Source: JASGCK01 sp031538565
GTDB taxonomy: Bacteria; Pseudomonadota; Gammaproteobacteria; Burkholderiales; Burkholderiaceae_C
Direction of reading: 5' to 3'
Length of the DNA: 16,677 nucleotides
Assembly (NCBI GenBank): GCA_031538565.1
Contig: JAVKLS010000064.1
Span: forward strand, 1-16,677
Shown here: one piece after another, positions 1 to 7,045 of the stretch
How positions within the stretch are numbered: position 1 is the stretch's first letter
Layout of the letters: every line of letters starts with the position of its first letter
Position numbers and translations under genes: made by a program
Notes under the pieces: model-generated
Told to the model about the DNA's origin: nothing
What the model saw: only the letters and a program-made list of their open reading frames with translations
Databases searched by the model: none

Positions 1-69
1 CTCCCATTCGCTTTGAGTTTGTTCAAACTTCATCGCCCTTGTCTCCTGCAACCAAATCGCCCGCTTCAT
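1..69 (-). CDS. Transposase N-terminus (partial, left IS copy)
   Basis: Twenty-three codons from an ATG at 69-67 run off the window edge. The peptide starts MKRAIWLQETRAMKFEQTQS and continues EWE. A strong ribosome-binding site (AGGAGGT, complement of 77-83) sits 7 bases upstream of the ATG. From memory, the MKFE...W pattern resembles the start of transposases whose next segment is an LTQEEAA-type helix-turn-helix (ISNCY or IS481-like elements). Too little is visible to fix the family, and the catalytic DDE residues lie outside the window. Confidence 0.6.
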   Translation of the reverse strand, partial: MKRAIWLQETRAMKFEQTQSEWE

Positions 70-147
70 ATCGCGTACCTCCTGTACCCAACTTTCTATG
101 CGGACATTTCATTTGCTAAAAACAGGACAATTCATTTACTCCCTACA
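1..147 (-). mobile_element. Insertion sequence end, left copy (partial; reads out of the window)
   Basis: This is the 5' end of an insertion sequence lying on the minus strand and continuing past base 1. Bases 8-147 match the reverse complement of 16538-16677 with only two differences (positions 74 and 142). Matching stops sharply at 147/148, which sets the element's outer end; on the minus strand it begins TGTAGGGAGTAAATG. Two copies of the subrepeat AAATGAAWTGTCC lie at 125-137 and 102-114, as expected for transposase-binding sites. The element ends 8 bases beyond the stop codon of the radical SAM gene. The family is not certain; see the transposase entry. Confidence 0.85.
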
Positions 148-155
148 GATTTTTT

Positions 156-2072
156 CTAAACAAAATCCTGCAGCGCCTGGGCAATAAAATCCTTTTTTAC
201 CGTTGTCTTTGGTACGTGCTGATCAAACCATTGACGCACATTGGACTCTAAGCCGATGCCGTGCATATAGTTGTACAGCGCTTTATTGAGTGCCACCCCT
301 AGCGCATCGTGATCGACACCTGTAGGGTCGATAAACTGCACATCGTTTTTTGCAAACATCTTGCCAGTTGCCATACTTGGCAAAACCTTGAGCGTAATGC
401 CGTAGGCGGCAGGATTGAGCCCCACGGGCGAATGTGCGGTGCAAGTAAAGCGGTGAAAAAATCCCGATTGAATGCAACCCTCGGCAAACAGTTGCCGCAC
501 ATACTCTAAGCTGTCCACCGTATCTTGAACGGTTTGCGTGGGAAAGCCATACATTAAATAAGCGTGAACCAAGATGCCCGCTTGGCTAAACGCCTTGGTC
601 ACACGCGCCACTTGGGCCACCGATACGCCCTTGTTCATTAGCTTGAGCAACCTGTCGGATGCCACCTCTAACCCGCCCGAAATGGCGATGCAGCCGCTGT
701 CTGCCATCAAATGACAAAGCTCGGGCGTAAAAGTTTTTTCAAACCGCACATTGCCCCACCACGAGATAGCAGATCCGCGCTGCAATAGCTCATGACTAAA
801 GGCTTTGAGCGATTTGGGCGGCGCAGCTTCATCAACCAAATGAAAACCTGTCTGCCCCGTTTCGCGCACTATTTCCTCTACGCGATTGACAAGTATTTGA
901 GCCGACGCGGCATCGTAGCGCGAAATGTAGTCCAGACTCACATCGCAAAAACTGCACTTCTTCCAGTAACAGCCGTGCGCGATGGTGAGCTTATTCCAGC
1001 GCCCGTCGCTCCACAGGCGATGCATGGGATTGAGCATATCGAGCAAAGATAGATATTTTTGCAGCGGCAAACCATCCCACGTAGGCGTGCCCACGTCCTC
1101 AAATGCAATATCGGACTGCGCAAAATGGGTGTACTGCACGACGCCTGCAACGCGGTGAAAAGTGCGTACCAAACGCTGCTTTGATCGCTTGCCTTGCAAG
1201 TGCTCGATCAGAGCCAGCAGTGGCCGCTCGCCCGCATCGAGTGTGATGTAGTCAAAATAGTCAAACACGCGCGGGTCAGAGAGCTCGCGCAGCTCCGTAT
1301 TGACAAAGCCGCCGCCGAGCTTGCACACAATGTGCGGGTGATGCCGCTTGATGGTTTGAGCAATGCGAAATGCCGCGTACACGCTGCCAGGGAAAGGTGT
1401 AGACACAAGCACCAGCGCGGGCTGATGCTGCTCAATCGCCGCCAGTGTGAGCTTGGACAGGATGCGGTCAATCAAGTTAGGCGGCGCGGCCAACGCTGCC
1501 GCAAGCGGGTCAAACGTCGGCTCCGATGCGGCAAGCTTTTCGGCGTAGCGCACAAACGCAAAGCGCGAATCGACAGCAAGCGCGATCACGTCGGCCAAAT
1601 CGTTTAAGTAGAGCGTCGCGATGTGCCGTGCGCGGTCTTGTGCGCCAAGCGCGCCAAACGCCCAGGCTAGCGAATCGCCGCCGTCCTCATCCACCAAATC
1701 GTCCAGCGGCTCAAAACGCGGCCCTTCGGGCAAAAAACCGCGAGCACCAATGCGATGCGCGAGCGTAGAGTCATCGCCTTGCAAAAACCGAATCACCGCA
1801 TCAATGCTATTGACGTAGCGGGCGTATTGATCGAGAAAGCTGTGCAAGCTGGCGGGCCATTGATCGTTTGGTTTGCCAGCAACAGCGGCAAGTGCCGATG
1901 CGTGAATCTGGGCAAGACCATCTTTGGAGAGCAACTTCAAAATGAGTGCCAGCGCCAAATCCTCTTGCGCAGCCGAAAAACCTTGTGAACGCAAAAACCC
2001 CGTAAGGTACGCCGTGGACGGATACGGCGTATTGAGCTGCGTCATTGGCGGAATCAATGACAAAATTTTCAT
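156..2072 (-). CDS. B12-binding-domain radical SAM protein, function unknown
   Basis: This 638-residue protein has the layout of COG1032-type enzymes. The N-terminal part is helical. A Rossmann-like cobalamin-binding fold follows at about 215-295 (LVSTPFPGS, KLGGGFVNTE, then DYFDYITLDAGERP). A radical SAM TIM-barrel spans about 360-560. The iron-sulfur motif is GCYWKKCSFC at 367-376, so the cysteines are C368, C373 and C376. The spacing is CX4CX2C, not the usual CX3CX2C. GGLEVASDRLLKLMNKG at 466-482 and YLMYGFPTQT at 505-514 fit the later SAM-contact strands. No DXHXXG cobalamin motif is evident, so B12 may not be bound through histidine. The start lies 9 bases after the resB stop with no clear Shine-Dalgarno, suggesting translational coupling. 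Its own TAG stop lies 8 bases before the IS end, so the protein does not look truncated. The substrate cannot be told from sequence. Confidence 0.85.
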   Translation of the reverse strand: MKILSLIPPMTQLNTPYPSTAYLTGFLRSQGFSAAQEDLALALILKLLSKDGLAQIHASALAAVAGKPNDQWPASLHSFLDQYARYVNSIDAVIRFLQGDDSTLAHRIGARGFLPEGPRFEPLDDLVDEDGGDSLAWAFGALGAQDRARHIATLYLNDLADVIALAVDSRFAFVRYAEKLAASEPTFDPLAAALAAPPNLIDRILSKLTLAAIEQHQPALVLVSTPFPGSVYAAFRIAQTIKRHHPHIVCKLGGGFVNTELRELSDPRVFDYFDYITLDAGERPLLALIEHLQGKRSKQRLVRTFHRVAGVVQYTHFAQSDIAFEDVGTPTWDGLPLQKYLSLLDMLNPMHRLWSDGRWNKLTIAHGCYWKKCSFCDVSLDYISRYDAASAQILVNRVEEIVRETGQTGFHLVDEAAPPKSLKAFSHELLQRGSAISWWGNVRFEKTFTPELCHLMADSGCIAISGGLEVASDRLLKLMNKGVSVAQVARVTKAFSQAGILVHAYLMYGFPTQTVQDTVDSLEYVRQLFAEGCIQSGFFHRFTCTAHSPVGLNPAAYGITLKVLPSMATGKMFAKNDVQFIDPTGVDHDALGVALNKALYNYMHGIGLESNVRQWFDQHVPKTTVKKDFIAQALQDFV

Positions 2073-2081
2073 GCGCAGGCG

Positions 2082-4058
2082 CTAGGCTTGTGCAAACTGA
2101 GCGCGTATGCGCTCAAACTCTTGGTCGCCTTGCATAGTCTTGCGATTGCTGGCATACGCCATGCTGACGTGCGAGCCGTCAACCGATTCGGGGTCAGCAC
2201 TGGATTTGACCCACACCCATACGCGGCGCTCGCGCACAAAAAGCATAAAAAATACGCCCATGATGAGCAGTATCGCGCCCGTGTAAACAATTTTTTGTCC
2301 AGGCGCTTTCGTGACCTGAAACACGCTGGCTTGCACTTGCGAAAAATCTTTCAGCTCAAAAATCATGGGCGCGGGATATGCCCTCGCGTCCGAAAGCGCC
2401 AGTGCAGCAAGACTTTCCCACTCTGGGCTGCTGGGTGAGGCGGGCGCGCCAGCAGATGACGTCGTTAGCTCGGCAAGCACGCCATTCAAAATGCGAACCA
2501 GCACCTCGCTGGTCTTGACGCGTTCGCCCTCGGGAACATTCTTTTCCAAAAAGTCCGCAACGCCTTGCAAACCATCGCTGGTAAACAGCCCCAAGACGCG
2601 CTGGGCAGAAACCTGCAGTGCGGCGCGCATATCGGGGCGTTTGGGATCCACGGCTTTGGCGAGATAGCGGGCGATTGCCGCATCGACAGCGGCTGGGTTT
2701 TGCACCGCTTGCAACAAACGCACAAAGCGACCAATGCTCCCCTTGTCGTCCGCAGGAATGCGCCAATAGCGAAAGGGCGACGCGGGGTCGCTGCGCTCAC
2801 CCAGCAAAAATACGGGGACATCGCTAGCTGGAAACTTGATAGGCTGCATATAGTTTTGAAACTCCCGCGCCTGCCCCGCCTCGTCGCGCAGCTTGTAGGT
2901 AATGGAGGGGCCTACATTGCGGAGATCTTTTTTGCTAAAAGTTTCCACATTAAAAGGCCGCAGCGCGGTGTACTCCAGCGTCAGTTTGTCCCTGCCGTTG
3001 GCAAGCAGCGTGCTCGAGCCAATCGTCCCTTCAACTGCGATTGGCTTCCCGCCCGCCACCAGCGGCACGGATTGCAGTGCGACACGCGAGCCGCCATCGT
3101 CAAAACTAGACTGAAAGATGTTGACGCCCTTGTACGTCACGGGGTGATTGACTTCTACGCGGGCGGTCGTTTTTTCGCCCGTCGCCTTGTCGTGAATGAC
3201 GATATCGCTGGCAAATAGTTTGGGCATTCCCGTGGAGTAAAACTCGACGATGAACTTTTTAAGCTCAATCGAAAACGGCAACTCTTGCAAAAGCACGCCT
3301 GTGGGTTGTTGGATGATTGCCGTGCCCGCAGTTTGCCCCTCTGTCACCAAAAGGTTGGCGCGAAAGGCAGAGTTGCTGGCAGGCAGACGCGACGCCGCGG
3401 GCACATCGGCAATCATGCCGCCACCGCTAAATACAACCTTGTCGCCCAGCCACATCTGTGCGCGAGTGAGCAAGTCGCCGTCTAACAACCCGCCCACGCA
3501 CACCAGCACGATAGCGCTGTGCGCGAGGACATAGCCAATTTTGTGCCCCCCCCCTGCCTTGGCGGCGATGAGCGTGCCGTCCGCTCGCGCTTGTGTTTTT
3601 GTGCGCCATCCCATGCCTGCAAAAGATTGTTGAATGTGTGCCGTGGCGCCTGCAGGTGCAGCGCCTGCTGTCCACGCCGCGTTGTGAGAAAAAGACTGAA
3701 AACTGCTGGCGCGTAAATGCTCTTTAAAGTTTTGCAAGTCGCGCAAAATTTGCGGCGTATTGCGTGCCACGCACAAACTGGTGCTGATAACGAGAAACAG
3801 CAAAATCAGTAAAAACCACCACGCGCTGTAAACTGCAAAAAGCCCCAGCTTGGCAAAAACGGCCGCCCAAAACGGCCCAAATTGATTGACGTAATTAGCG
3901 TAAGGCTCTTGCTGCTTGAGGATCGTGCCAATCACGCTGGCAATGCAAATGATGGTTAGCAGCGCGATGGCAAAGCGCATCGCCGACAGCAACTCAACCG
4001 CGCTGCGAAACAAGCGAGACCTGCTTTTGAGCCTAAGCCCGTGGGTGGAGACGGACAT
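2082..4058 (-). CDS. resB: Cytochrome c biogenesis protein ResB
   Basis: This 658-residue protein is a ResB-family membrane component of System II cytochrome c maturation. With CcsA/ResC it delivers haem across the membrane and supports ligation to apocytochromes. Three hydrophobic segments lie in the N-terminal 200 residues (about 27-47, 72-96 and 173-195, the last with GHKIGYVLAHSAIVLV). A large periplasmic domain of nearly 400 residues follows. A last membrane segment at about 591-610 precedes a short cytoplasmic tail. Length and topology match beta-proteobacterial ResB. It lies 17 bases after cytochrome c4, a common substrate partner. The usual next gene, ccsA/ccsB (ResC), is missing and a radical SAM gene takes its place. 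A run of nine G residues in the coding strand (complement of 3546-3554) encodes part of the AGGGH stretch just before the third segment. Confidence 0.93.
   Translation of the reverse strand: MSVSTHGLRLKSRSRLFRSAVELLSAMRFAIALLTIICIASVIGTILKQQEPYANYVNQFGPFWAAVFAKLGLFAVYSAWWFLLILLFLVISTSLCVARNTPQILRDLQNFKEHLRASSFQSFSHNAAWTAGAAPAGATAHIQQSFAGMGWRTKTQARADGTLIAAKAGGGHKIGYVLAHSAIVLVCVGGLLDGDLLTRAQMWLGDKVVFSGGGMIADVPAASRLPASNSAFRANLLVTEGQTAGTAIIQQPTGVLLQELPFSIELKKFIVEFYSTGMPKLFASDIVIHDKATGEKTTARVEVNHPVTYKGVNIFQSSFDDGGSRVALQSVPLVAGGKPIAVEGTIGSSTLLANGRDKLTLEYTALRPFNVETFSKKDLRNVGPSITYKLRDEAGQAREFQNYMQPIKFPASDVPVFLLGERSDPASPFRYWRIPADDKGSIGRFVRLLQAVQNPAAVDAAIARYLAKAVDPKRPDMRAALQVSAQRVLGLFTSDGLQGVADFLEKNVPEGERVKTSEVLVRILNGVLAELTTSSAGAPASPSSPEWESLAALALSDARAYPAPMIFELKDFSQVQASVFQVTKAPGQKIVYTGAILLIMGVFFMLFVRERRVWVWVKSSADPESVDGSHVSMAYASNRKTMQGDQEFERIRAQFAQA
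3546..3554. repeat. resB: Nine-base C/G homopolymer inside resB
   Basis: Nine consecutive C residues on the plus strand (G on the coding strand) lie in frame in the GGG-H part of ResB. Tracts of this length can slip during replication or be miscounted in sequencing. A one-base change would frameshift ResB before its third membrane segment. The assembled length keeps the frame open. Confidence 0.9.
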
Positions 4059-4075
4059 ATTGTTCCGTCGTCACA

Positions 4076-4717
4076 TCAGCGCAAACCTGCAACGTAATCA
4101 GCCAGCGCTGCAATCTCTTTGTCGTTGAGGTTAGAGCTGACTTGGCTCATCCATGGACTGTTTTTGCGCGTGCCATCACGAAAGCCCGTCAACTGCGCCG
4201 CCACGTAATCGGCATGCTGACCCGCAATGCGGGGAAATTGACTGGGGATGCCCGCGCCGCCAGGGCCGTGGCAACCCGCACAGGCAGGCACTTGGCGCTC
4301 GGCAATGCCGCCGCGATAAATTCTTTCGGCTAAAGCGACCCGCGCCTTGTCTTTAGCAAAGCCTGCTTTGGGTTTTTGCGCTGCCAGCCAGTGACCGATA
4401 TTGACCATATCGCCCTCGGTAAGTCCCGCCACCATACCGCTCATAACGGGGCTGGCGCGTTTGCCCGATTTGAAGTCATGCAGCTGCCGAACAAGGTACT
4501 CCGCGCCTTGCCCCGCCAGCTTGGGATTGGCAGGACTGGCCGAGTTGCCGTCTGCGCCGTGGCAAGCAGCGCAAGTGGCCGCAAATTTGGTAGCGCCTGC
4601 GTTTAAATCTGGCTTGGCAGCGGCAGGCGCGGCAACAGGTTTTGCGGGCTCTTCGCTTGCAAAAGCAGCGGTAGAGATAAGGGATGCGGAAACGACGAGA
4701 GCGGCAAGTAACTTCAT
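4076..4717 (-). CDS. Diheme cytochrome c4
   Basis: This periplasmic electron carrier of 213 residues is usually found feeding terminal oxidases. A signal peptide (residues 1-20, ending AAFA before SEEP) leads to a mature protein of two similar halves. Each half has one haem site: CAACH at 49-53 and CAGCH at 146-150. Candidate axial methionines are M92 or M95 (SPVMSGM) and M190 (SPWMSQV). The frame stays open upstream to 4798, but MKLLAALVVSASL is a textbook signal start and the extension would overlap engB, so the start at 4717 is chosen. No strong Shine-Dalgarno is visible. resB follows after 17 bases, which fits co-expression of a c-type cytochrome with a haem-ligation factor. Confidence 0.93.
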   Translation of the reverse strand: MKLLAALVVSASLISTAAFASEEPAKPVAAPAAAKPDLNAGATKFAATCAACHGADGNSASPANPKLAGQGAEYLVRQLHDFKSGKRASPVMSGMVAGLTEGDMVNIGHWLAAQKPKAGFAKDKARVALAERIYRGGIAERQVPACAGCHGPGGAGIPSQFPRIAGQHADYVAAQLTGFRDGTRKNSPWMSQVSSNLNDKEIAALADYVAGLR

Positions 4718-4726
4718 GGCACGTAG

Positions 4727-4755
4727 AAATAAATAAATGACGGAGTTTTTATCAA
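4727..4755 (-). promoter_or_regulatory. Possible promoter for the cytochrome c4 - resB - radical SAM cluster
   Basis: On the minus strand TTGATA (complement of 4750-4755; 5/6 to the -35 consensus) is followed after 17 bases by the weaker TTATTT (complement of 4727-4732). The c4 ATG is 9 bases further on. The -35 is good and the -10 poor, so this is a candidate only. Confidence 0.3.
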
Positions 4756-4765
4756 CGCCGCATTT

Positions 4766-4771
4766 TACAAT
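4766..4771 (+). promoter_or_regulatory. engB: Possible -10 element for engB
   Basis: TACAAT (5/6 to consensus) ends 5 bases before the first possible engB ATG (4777) and 14 before the second (4786). If used, transcription would start at or just after the first ATG, giving a leaderless or nearly leaderless message. No convincing -35 was seen, and no Shine-Dalgarno precedes either ATG. Confidence 0.3.
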
Positions 4772-4776
4772 GCCCC

Positions 4777-5406
4777 ATGCTTGATATGACCGACACACAA
4801 ATTATGGGCTGGCTACACACAGCCAAATTTCTCACAACCGCGCCTAAGCTGGAGTTTTTGCCCAAACACGACCTCCCCGAAGTTGCTTTTGTAGGACGCT
4901 CCAACGCGGGCAAGTCAAGCTGCATCAATACGCTCACGCAGCAGCATCGGCTGGCCTATGCATCCAAAACGCCAGGGCGAACGCAAAGCATCAACCTGTT
5001 TGCGCTGGGCAAGCAAAAAATCAACGACGCCATCTTTGCCGACTTGCCAGGTTACGGCTACGCGGCGGTGTCCAAGGCCGATAAAGCGCGCTGGCAAGCA
5101 GTCATGGCCAGCTACTTAATCACACGCGAAAACCTCAAAGCTATTGTGCTGATGTGCGACCCGCGCCACGGCCTGACCGACTACGACGAAGCGCTGCTAG
5201 AGATGCTGCGCCCGCGCGTGGAGGCGGGGCTGAAGTTTTTAATCGTGCTTACCAAGGCGGACAAGCTAAATAAAACCGAAGCCGCCAAAGCGCTTTCAAT
5301 TGCCAAGCTAAATGCGGGTGGCGGCGAAGTGCGGCTTTTTTCTGCACTCAAAAAACAAGGGCTAGAACCCGTGGGCCGCCTGCTGTGGGAGTGGACGCGA
5401 AGCTAG
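4777..5406 (+). CDS. engB: Ribosome biogenesis GTPase EngB (YihA/YsxC)
   Basis: This 209-residue GTPase belongs to the TrmE-Era-EngA-EngB group needed for assembly of the large ribosomal subunit. The nucleotide-binding motifs are all present and in order: G1 GRSNAGKSS (40-48), G2 TPGRT (65-69), G3 DLPGYG (89-94), G4 TKAD (159-162) and G5 SAL (189-191). Length matches the family. The start could be the ATG at 4777 or the one at 4786 (MTDTQIMGW); neither has a Shine-Dalgarno, and both leave the GTPase domain intact. It is divergent from cytochrome c4 across a 59-base gap. Confidence 0.95.
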   Translation: MLDMTDTQIMGWLHTAKFLTTAPKLEFLPKHDLPEVAFVGRSNAGKSSCINTLTQQHRLAYASKTPGRTQSINLFALGKQKINDAIFADLPGYGYAAVSKADKARWQAVMASYLITRENLKAIVLMCDPRHGLTDYDEALLEMLRPRVEAGLKFLIVLTKADKLNKTEAAKALSIAKLNAGGGEVRLFSALKKQGLEPVGRLLWEWTRS

Positions 5407-5472
5407 CTAAACGACCTCCAAAACAGCGCGGCGACCATTGCAAGAACAAAGGACATTCTGCATAACCCTATT

Positions 5473-5543
5473 CCGTTCGGACTGAGCCTGTCGAAGTCCT
5501 TGATTTGATTAAAACTACCTTTCGACAAGCTCAAGGTGAACGG
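5473..5543. repeat. Inverted repeat of the CCGTTC...TGAGCCTGTCGAA interspersed type
   Basis: The arm at 5473-5495 (CCGTTCGGACTGAGCCTGTC then GAA) pairs with 5521-5543 (TTCGACAAGCTCAAGGTGAA then CGG) across a 25-base spacer. The arms agree at CCGTTC and at TGAGCYTGTCGAA, with an unpaired centre of about four bases. From memory this resembles a widespread intergenic repeat (CCTTCGACAGGCTCAGG...GAACGG) of many proteobacteria, here in a diverged copy. It could also fold in RNA and end the engB message. Confidence 0.7.
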
Positions 5544-5604
5544 AGTTTTGCAGAGGCTCCTTAGCAAAGTTGCCATGCGCGCCTCGGGCAGCTAGCGCCC
5601 CACG

Positions 5605-5613
5605 CCCCCCCCC
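5605..5613 (+). repeat. Run of nine C upstream of the porin promoter
   Basis: A nine-base C tract lies 73 bases upstream of the porin -35 element. It is the same length as the tract inside resB. Its role, if any, is unknown. Confidence 0.85.
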
Positions 5614-5685
5614 GCGCAGCCCACAGCCCCTTGTTGTGTCCCTGCCACAAAAAACGGTTAATTTGGCGCAATTGGGGCGAATCCC

Positions 5686-5714
5686 TTTGCAAAAACAATC
5701 ACCTCATGTCTAAT
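5686..5714 (+). promoter_or_regulatory. Porin promoter (sigma70-like)
   Basis: TTTGCA (5686-5691, 4/6) and TCTAAT (5709-5714, 5/6) are separated by exactly 17 bases. Transcription would begin near 5721 and give a leader of about 80 bases before the porin ATG. Confidence 0.6.
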
Positions 5715-5722
5715 CGACCCAG

Positions 5723-5739
5723 CTTCCTTTTCGGGGAAG
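5723..5739 (+). promoter_or_regulatory. Leader hairpin 1 of the porin message
   Basis: CTTCC (5723-5727) pairs with GGAAG (5735-5739) around a seven-base loop. It lies right at the predicted transcript 5' end, where such stems often protect mRNA from decay. It might instead compete with the second hairpin. Confidence 0.4.
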
Positions 5740-5749
5740 TCCGTTTGAT

Positions 5750-5782
5750 GCCAAACCAATTCTGATTTGGCGTTTCTTTTTT
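5750..5782 (+). terminator. Terminator-like hairpin inside the porin leader
   Basis: GCCAAA (5750-5755) pairs with TTTGGC (5766-5771). The stem extends across one mismatch to CA/TG (5758-5759 with 5763-5764), leaving the loop ATTC. GTTTCTTTTTT follows directly (5772-5782). This has the form of an intrinsic terminator, yet it lies downstream of the predicted promoter and 20 bases before the ATG. It could attenuate porin expression, or it could end read-through from upstream if the real promoter is elsewhere. Confidence 0.5.
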
Positions 5783-5802
5783 AAATTTTGGAGTAATTTC
5801 AC

Positions 5803-6945
5803 ATGAAAAAAACCCTAGTTGCAGTTGCGGCACTGGTCGCTACAGGCGCATTCGCACAATCTACAGTCACTATTGGCGGTCTTGTTGACGTTGGCGTCAA
5901 AAACGTTAACAAAGTTGCGCCTGGTGCATCTACTACCAGCATTGGCTCTGGCAATAACAACCGCATTATTTTCAGCGTGACAGAAGACCTGGGCGGCGGC
6001 TTGAAAGCCCTTGCCAACGCACAAATGCGTTTTGATCCCACAACTGGCACGGCTGACGGCAACGGCGCACGCCCCCTGTTCCAAGGTGAGACCCGCCTTG
6101 GCTTGAATGGTGGTTTCGGCACTACATGGTTGGGCCGTGGCCTTACCGCCTTGCAAGCTCCTAACGGCTCCAACTCTGATCCATGGGGCGTGACCACTGT
6201 TGCTGGTAGCGTCTACGCTGCTGGTTTTGCAACAGACTACGCTGCTGGTGGCGAAGGCCGTATTGACCAAGCCCTTTGGTACGTGTCGCCTTCCCTCAGC
6301 GGCTTGACCTTGAGCGCTACCTACTCGCCTAAGAAATTGGCTGCTGCTGGCTCAGCAGCTACGGCTGACACCGCTACTGCGCAAGGCGCAAATGCTGTGA
6401 CCGCCATTACAACGGCTAGGGTTTCCACGTCCTTGAACGCTTTGTACGCCGTTGGCACCATGCTAAATGCTGGTGTTGGTTACGAGCGCAACCGCGTAGG
6501 TGACAGCATTACCCAGTTTTATGGCAACTACGACTTGACCGCTGTCAAACTGTTTGCCAGCTACGCAACCATCCGTGGTGGCAGTGCTGATGACCGTGCA
6601 GGCGTGACTTTCGCTGCAGCCGCGGCCGCCGTGAACTCGGGTGCGAAAGGTGCGAGCAATGGCGTTGCTGCTAACGGCGCTATCAAAAACGTGACTTTCG
6701 GTGCAACTGTGCCTATGGGTAAAACCTCTTTGCGCGCTGGTTACAGCGTTTGGAACGGCAACGGTTCTGCTAACCAAGAAGTCGACAGCAAGCTTGGTTT
6801 GGGCGTGAAATACGACCTGAGCAACCGCACATACGTTTACACAGACATGGCTAACCAGTCTCGTAAGAACAACACGGGCGCAACACCGAACACTGACAAC
6901 ACCAAGAGCACCTCTCTCGACTTGGGCGTTTCTCACACTTTCTAA
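5803..6945 (+). CDS. Outer-membrane porin (Gram-negative porin, Omp32-like)
   Basis: This 380-residue general diffusion porin belongs to the beta-proteobacterial Porin_4/OmpC-like family, which forms trimeric 16-strand barrels for small hydrophilic solutes. The signal peptide MKKTLVAVAALVATGAFA is cleaved before QSTVTIGGLVDVG, the typical first strand. Alternating hydrophobic and polar strands run through the protein. It ends SLDLGVSHTF, with the terminal phenylalanine needed for assembly by the BAM complex. A clear ribosome-binding site (GGAG, 5790-5793) sits 9 bases before the ATG. Codon choice (many GCT, GGT, AAC, GTT) differs from the neighbours and suits high expression. It is a single-gene unit with its own promoter and terminator. 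Substrate specificity cannot be read from sequence. Confidence 0.95.
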   Translation: MKKTLVAVAALVATGAFAQSTVTIGGLVDVGVKNVNKVAPGASTTSIGSGNNNRIIFSVTEDLGGGLKALANAQMRFDPTTGTADGNGARPLFQGETRLGLNGGFGTTWLGRGLTALQAPNGSNSDPWGVTTVAGSVYAAGFATDYAAGGEGRIDQALWYVSPSLSGLTLSATYSPKKLAAAGSAATADTATAQGANAVTAITTARVSTSLNALYAVGTMLNAGVGYERNRVGDSITQFYGNYDLTAVKLFASYATIRGGSADDRAGVTFAAAAAAVNSGAKGASNGVAANGAIKNVTFGATVPMGKTSLRAGYSVWNGNGSANQEVDSKLGLGVKYDLSNRTYVYTDMANQSRKNNTGATPNTDNTKSTSLDLGVSHTF

Positions 6946-6952
6946 TTCAAGG

Positions 6953-6966
6953 CTGGCGCAAGCCAG
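6953..6966 (+). other. Small GCAA-loop hairpin just after the porin stop
   Basis: CTGGC (6953-6957) pairs with GCCAG (6962-6966) around a GCAA loop, 8 bases after the stop codon. No T tract follows, so it is more likely an mRNA 3'-end stabiliser than a terminator. An 11-base direct repeat TGAGTTAGTTA follows at 6971-6981 and 6987-6997. Confidence 0.45.
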
Positions 6967-7011
6967 TTGTTGAGTTAGTTAACTGCTGAGTTAGTTAGTT
7001 AAAACTTAAAA

Positions 7012-7044
7012 GCCGTTCCAAGAGCAATCTTGGGGCGGCTTTTT
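7012..7044 (+). terminator. Intrinsic terminator of the porin gene (copy 1 of a duplicated terminator)
   Basis: A 12-base stem pairs GCCGTTCCAAGA (7012-7023) with TCTTGGGGCGGC (7028-7039), counting two T-G wobble pairs. The loop is GCAA (GNRA type) and five T follow at 7040-7044. A near-identical copy lies 416 bases downstream at 7428-7461. Confidence 0.88.
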
Positions 7045-7045
7045 A

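Larger units (their letters stand above)
5407..5802. other. Non-coding interval between engB and the porin gene
   Basis: No plausible gene was seen in these 396 bases. In order it holds an interspersed-type inverted repeat (5473-5543), a run of nine C (5605-5613), a sigma70-like promoter (5686-5714), a short leader hairpin (5723-5739), a terminator-like hairpin with a T tract (5750-5782) and the porin ribosome-binding site (GGAG at 5790-5793). Confidence 0.8.

Noticed and set aside
148..160. IS insertion truncating the radical SAM gene
   Set aside because: The TAG stop at 156-158 lies outside the IS, and the C-terminal region runs to a normal length with no abrupt loss of domain.
2565..3218. 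A 217-codon plus-strand frame inside resB
   Set aside because: It lies fully opposite the ResB periplasmic domain and shows no domain or start signal of its own.
4718..4798. A 27-residue N-terminal extension of cytochrome c4
   Set aside because: It would place a non-signal sequence before a clear signal peptide and overlap the engB start region.
6971..6997. TGAGTTAGTTA direct repeats as an attachment site or CRISPR-like unit
   Set aside because: Only two 11-base copies, low complexity, no integrase or cas gene nearby.
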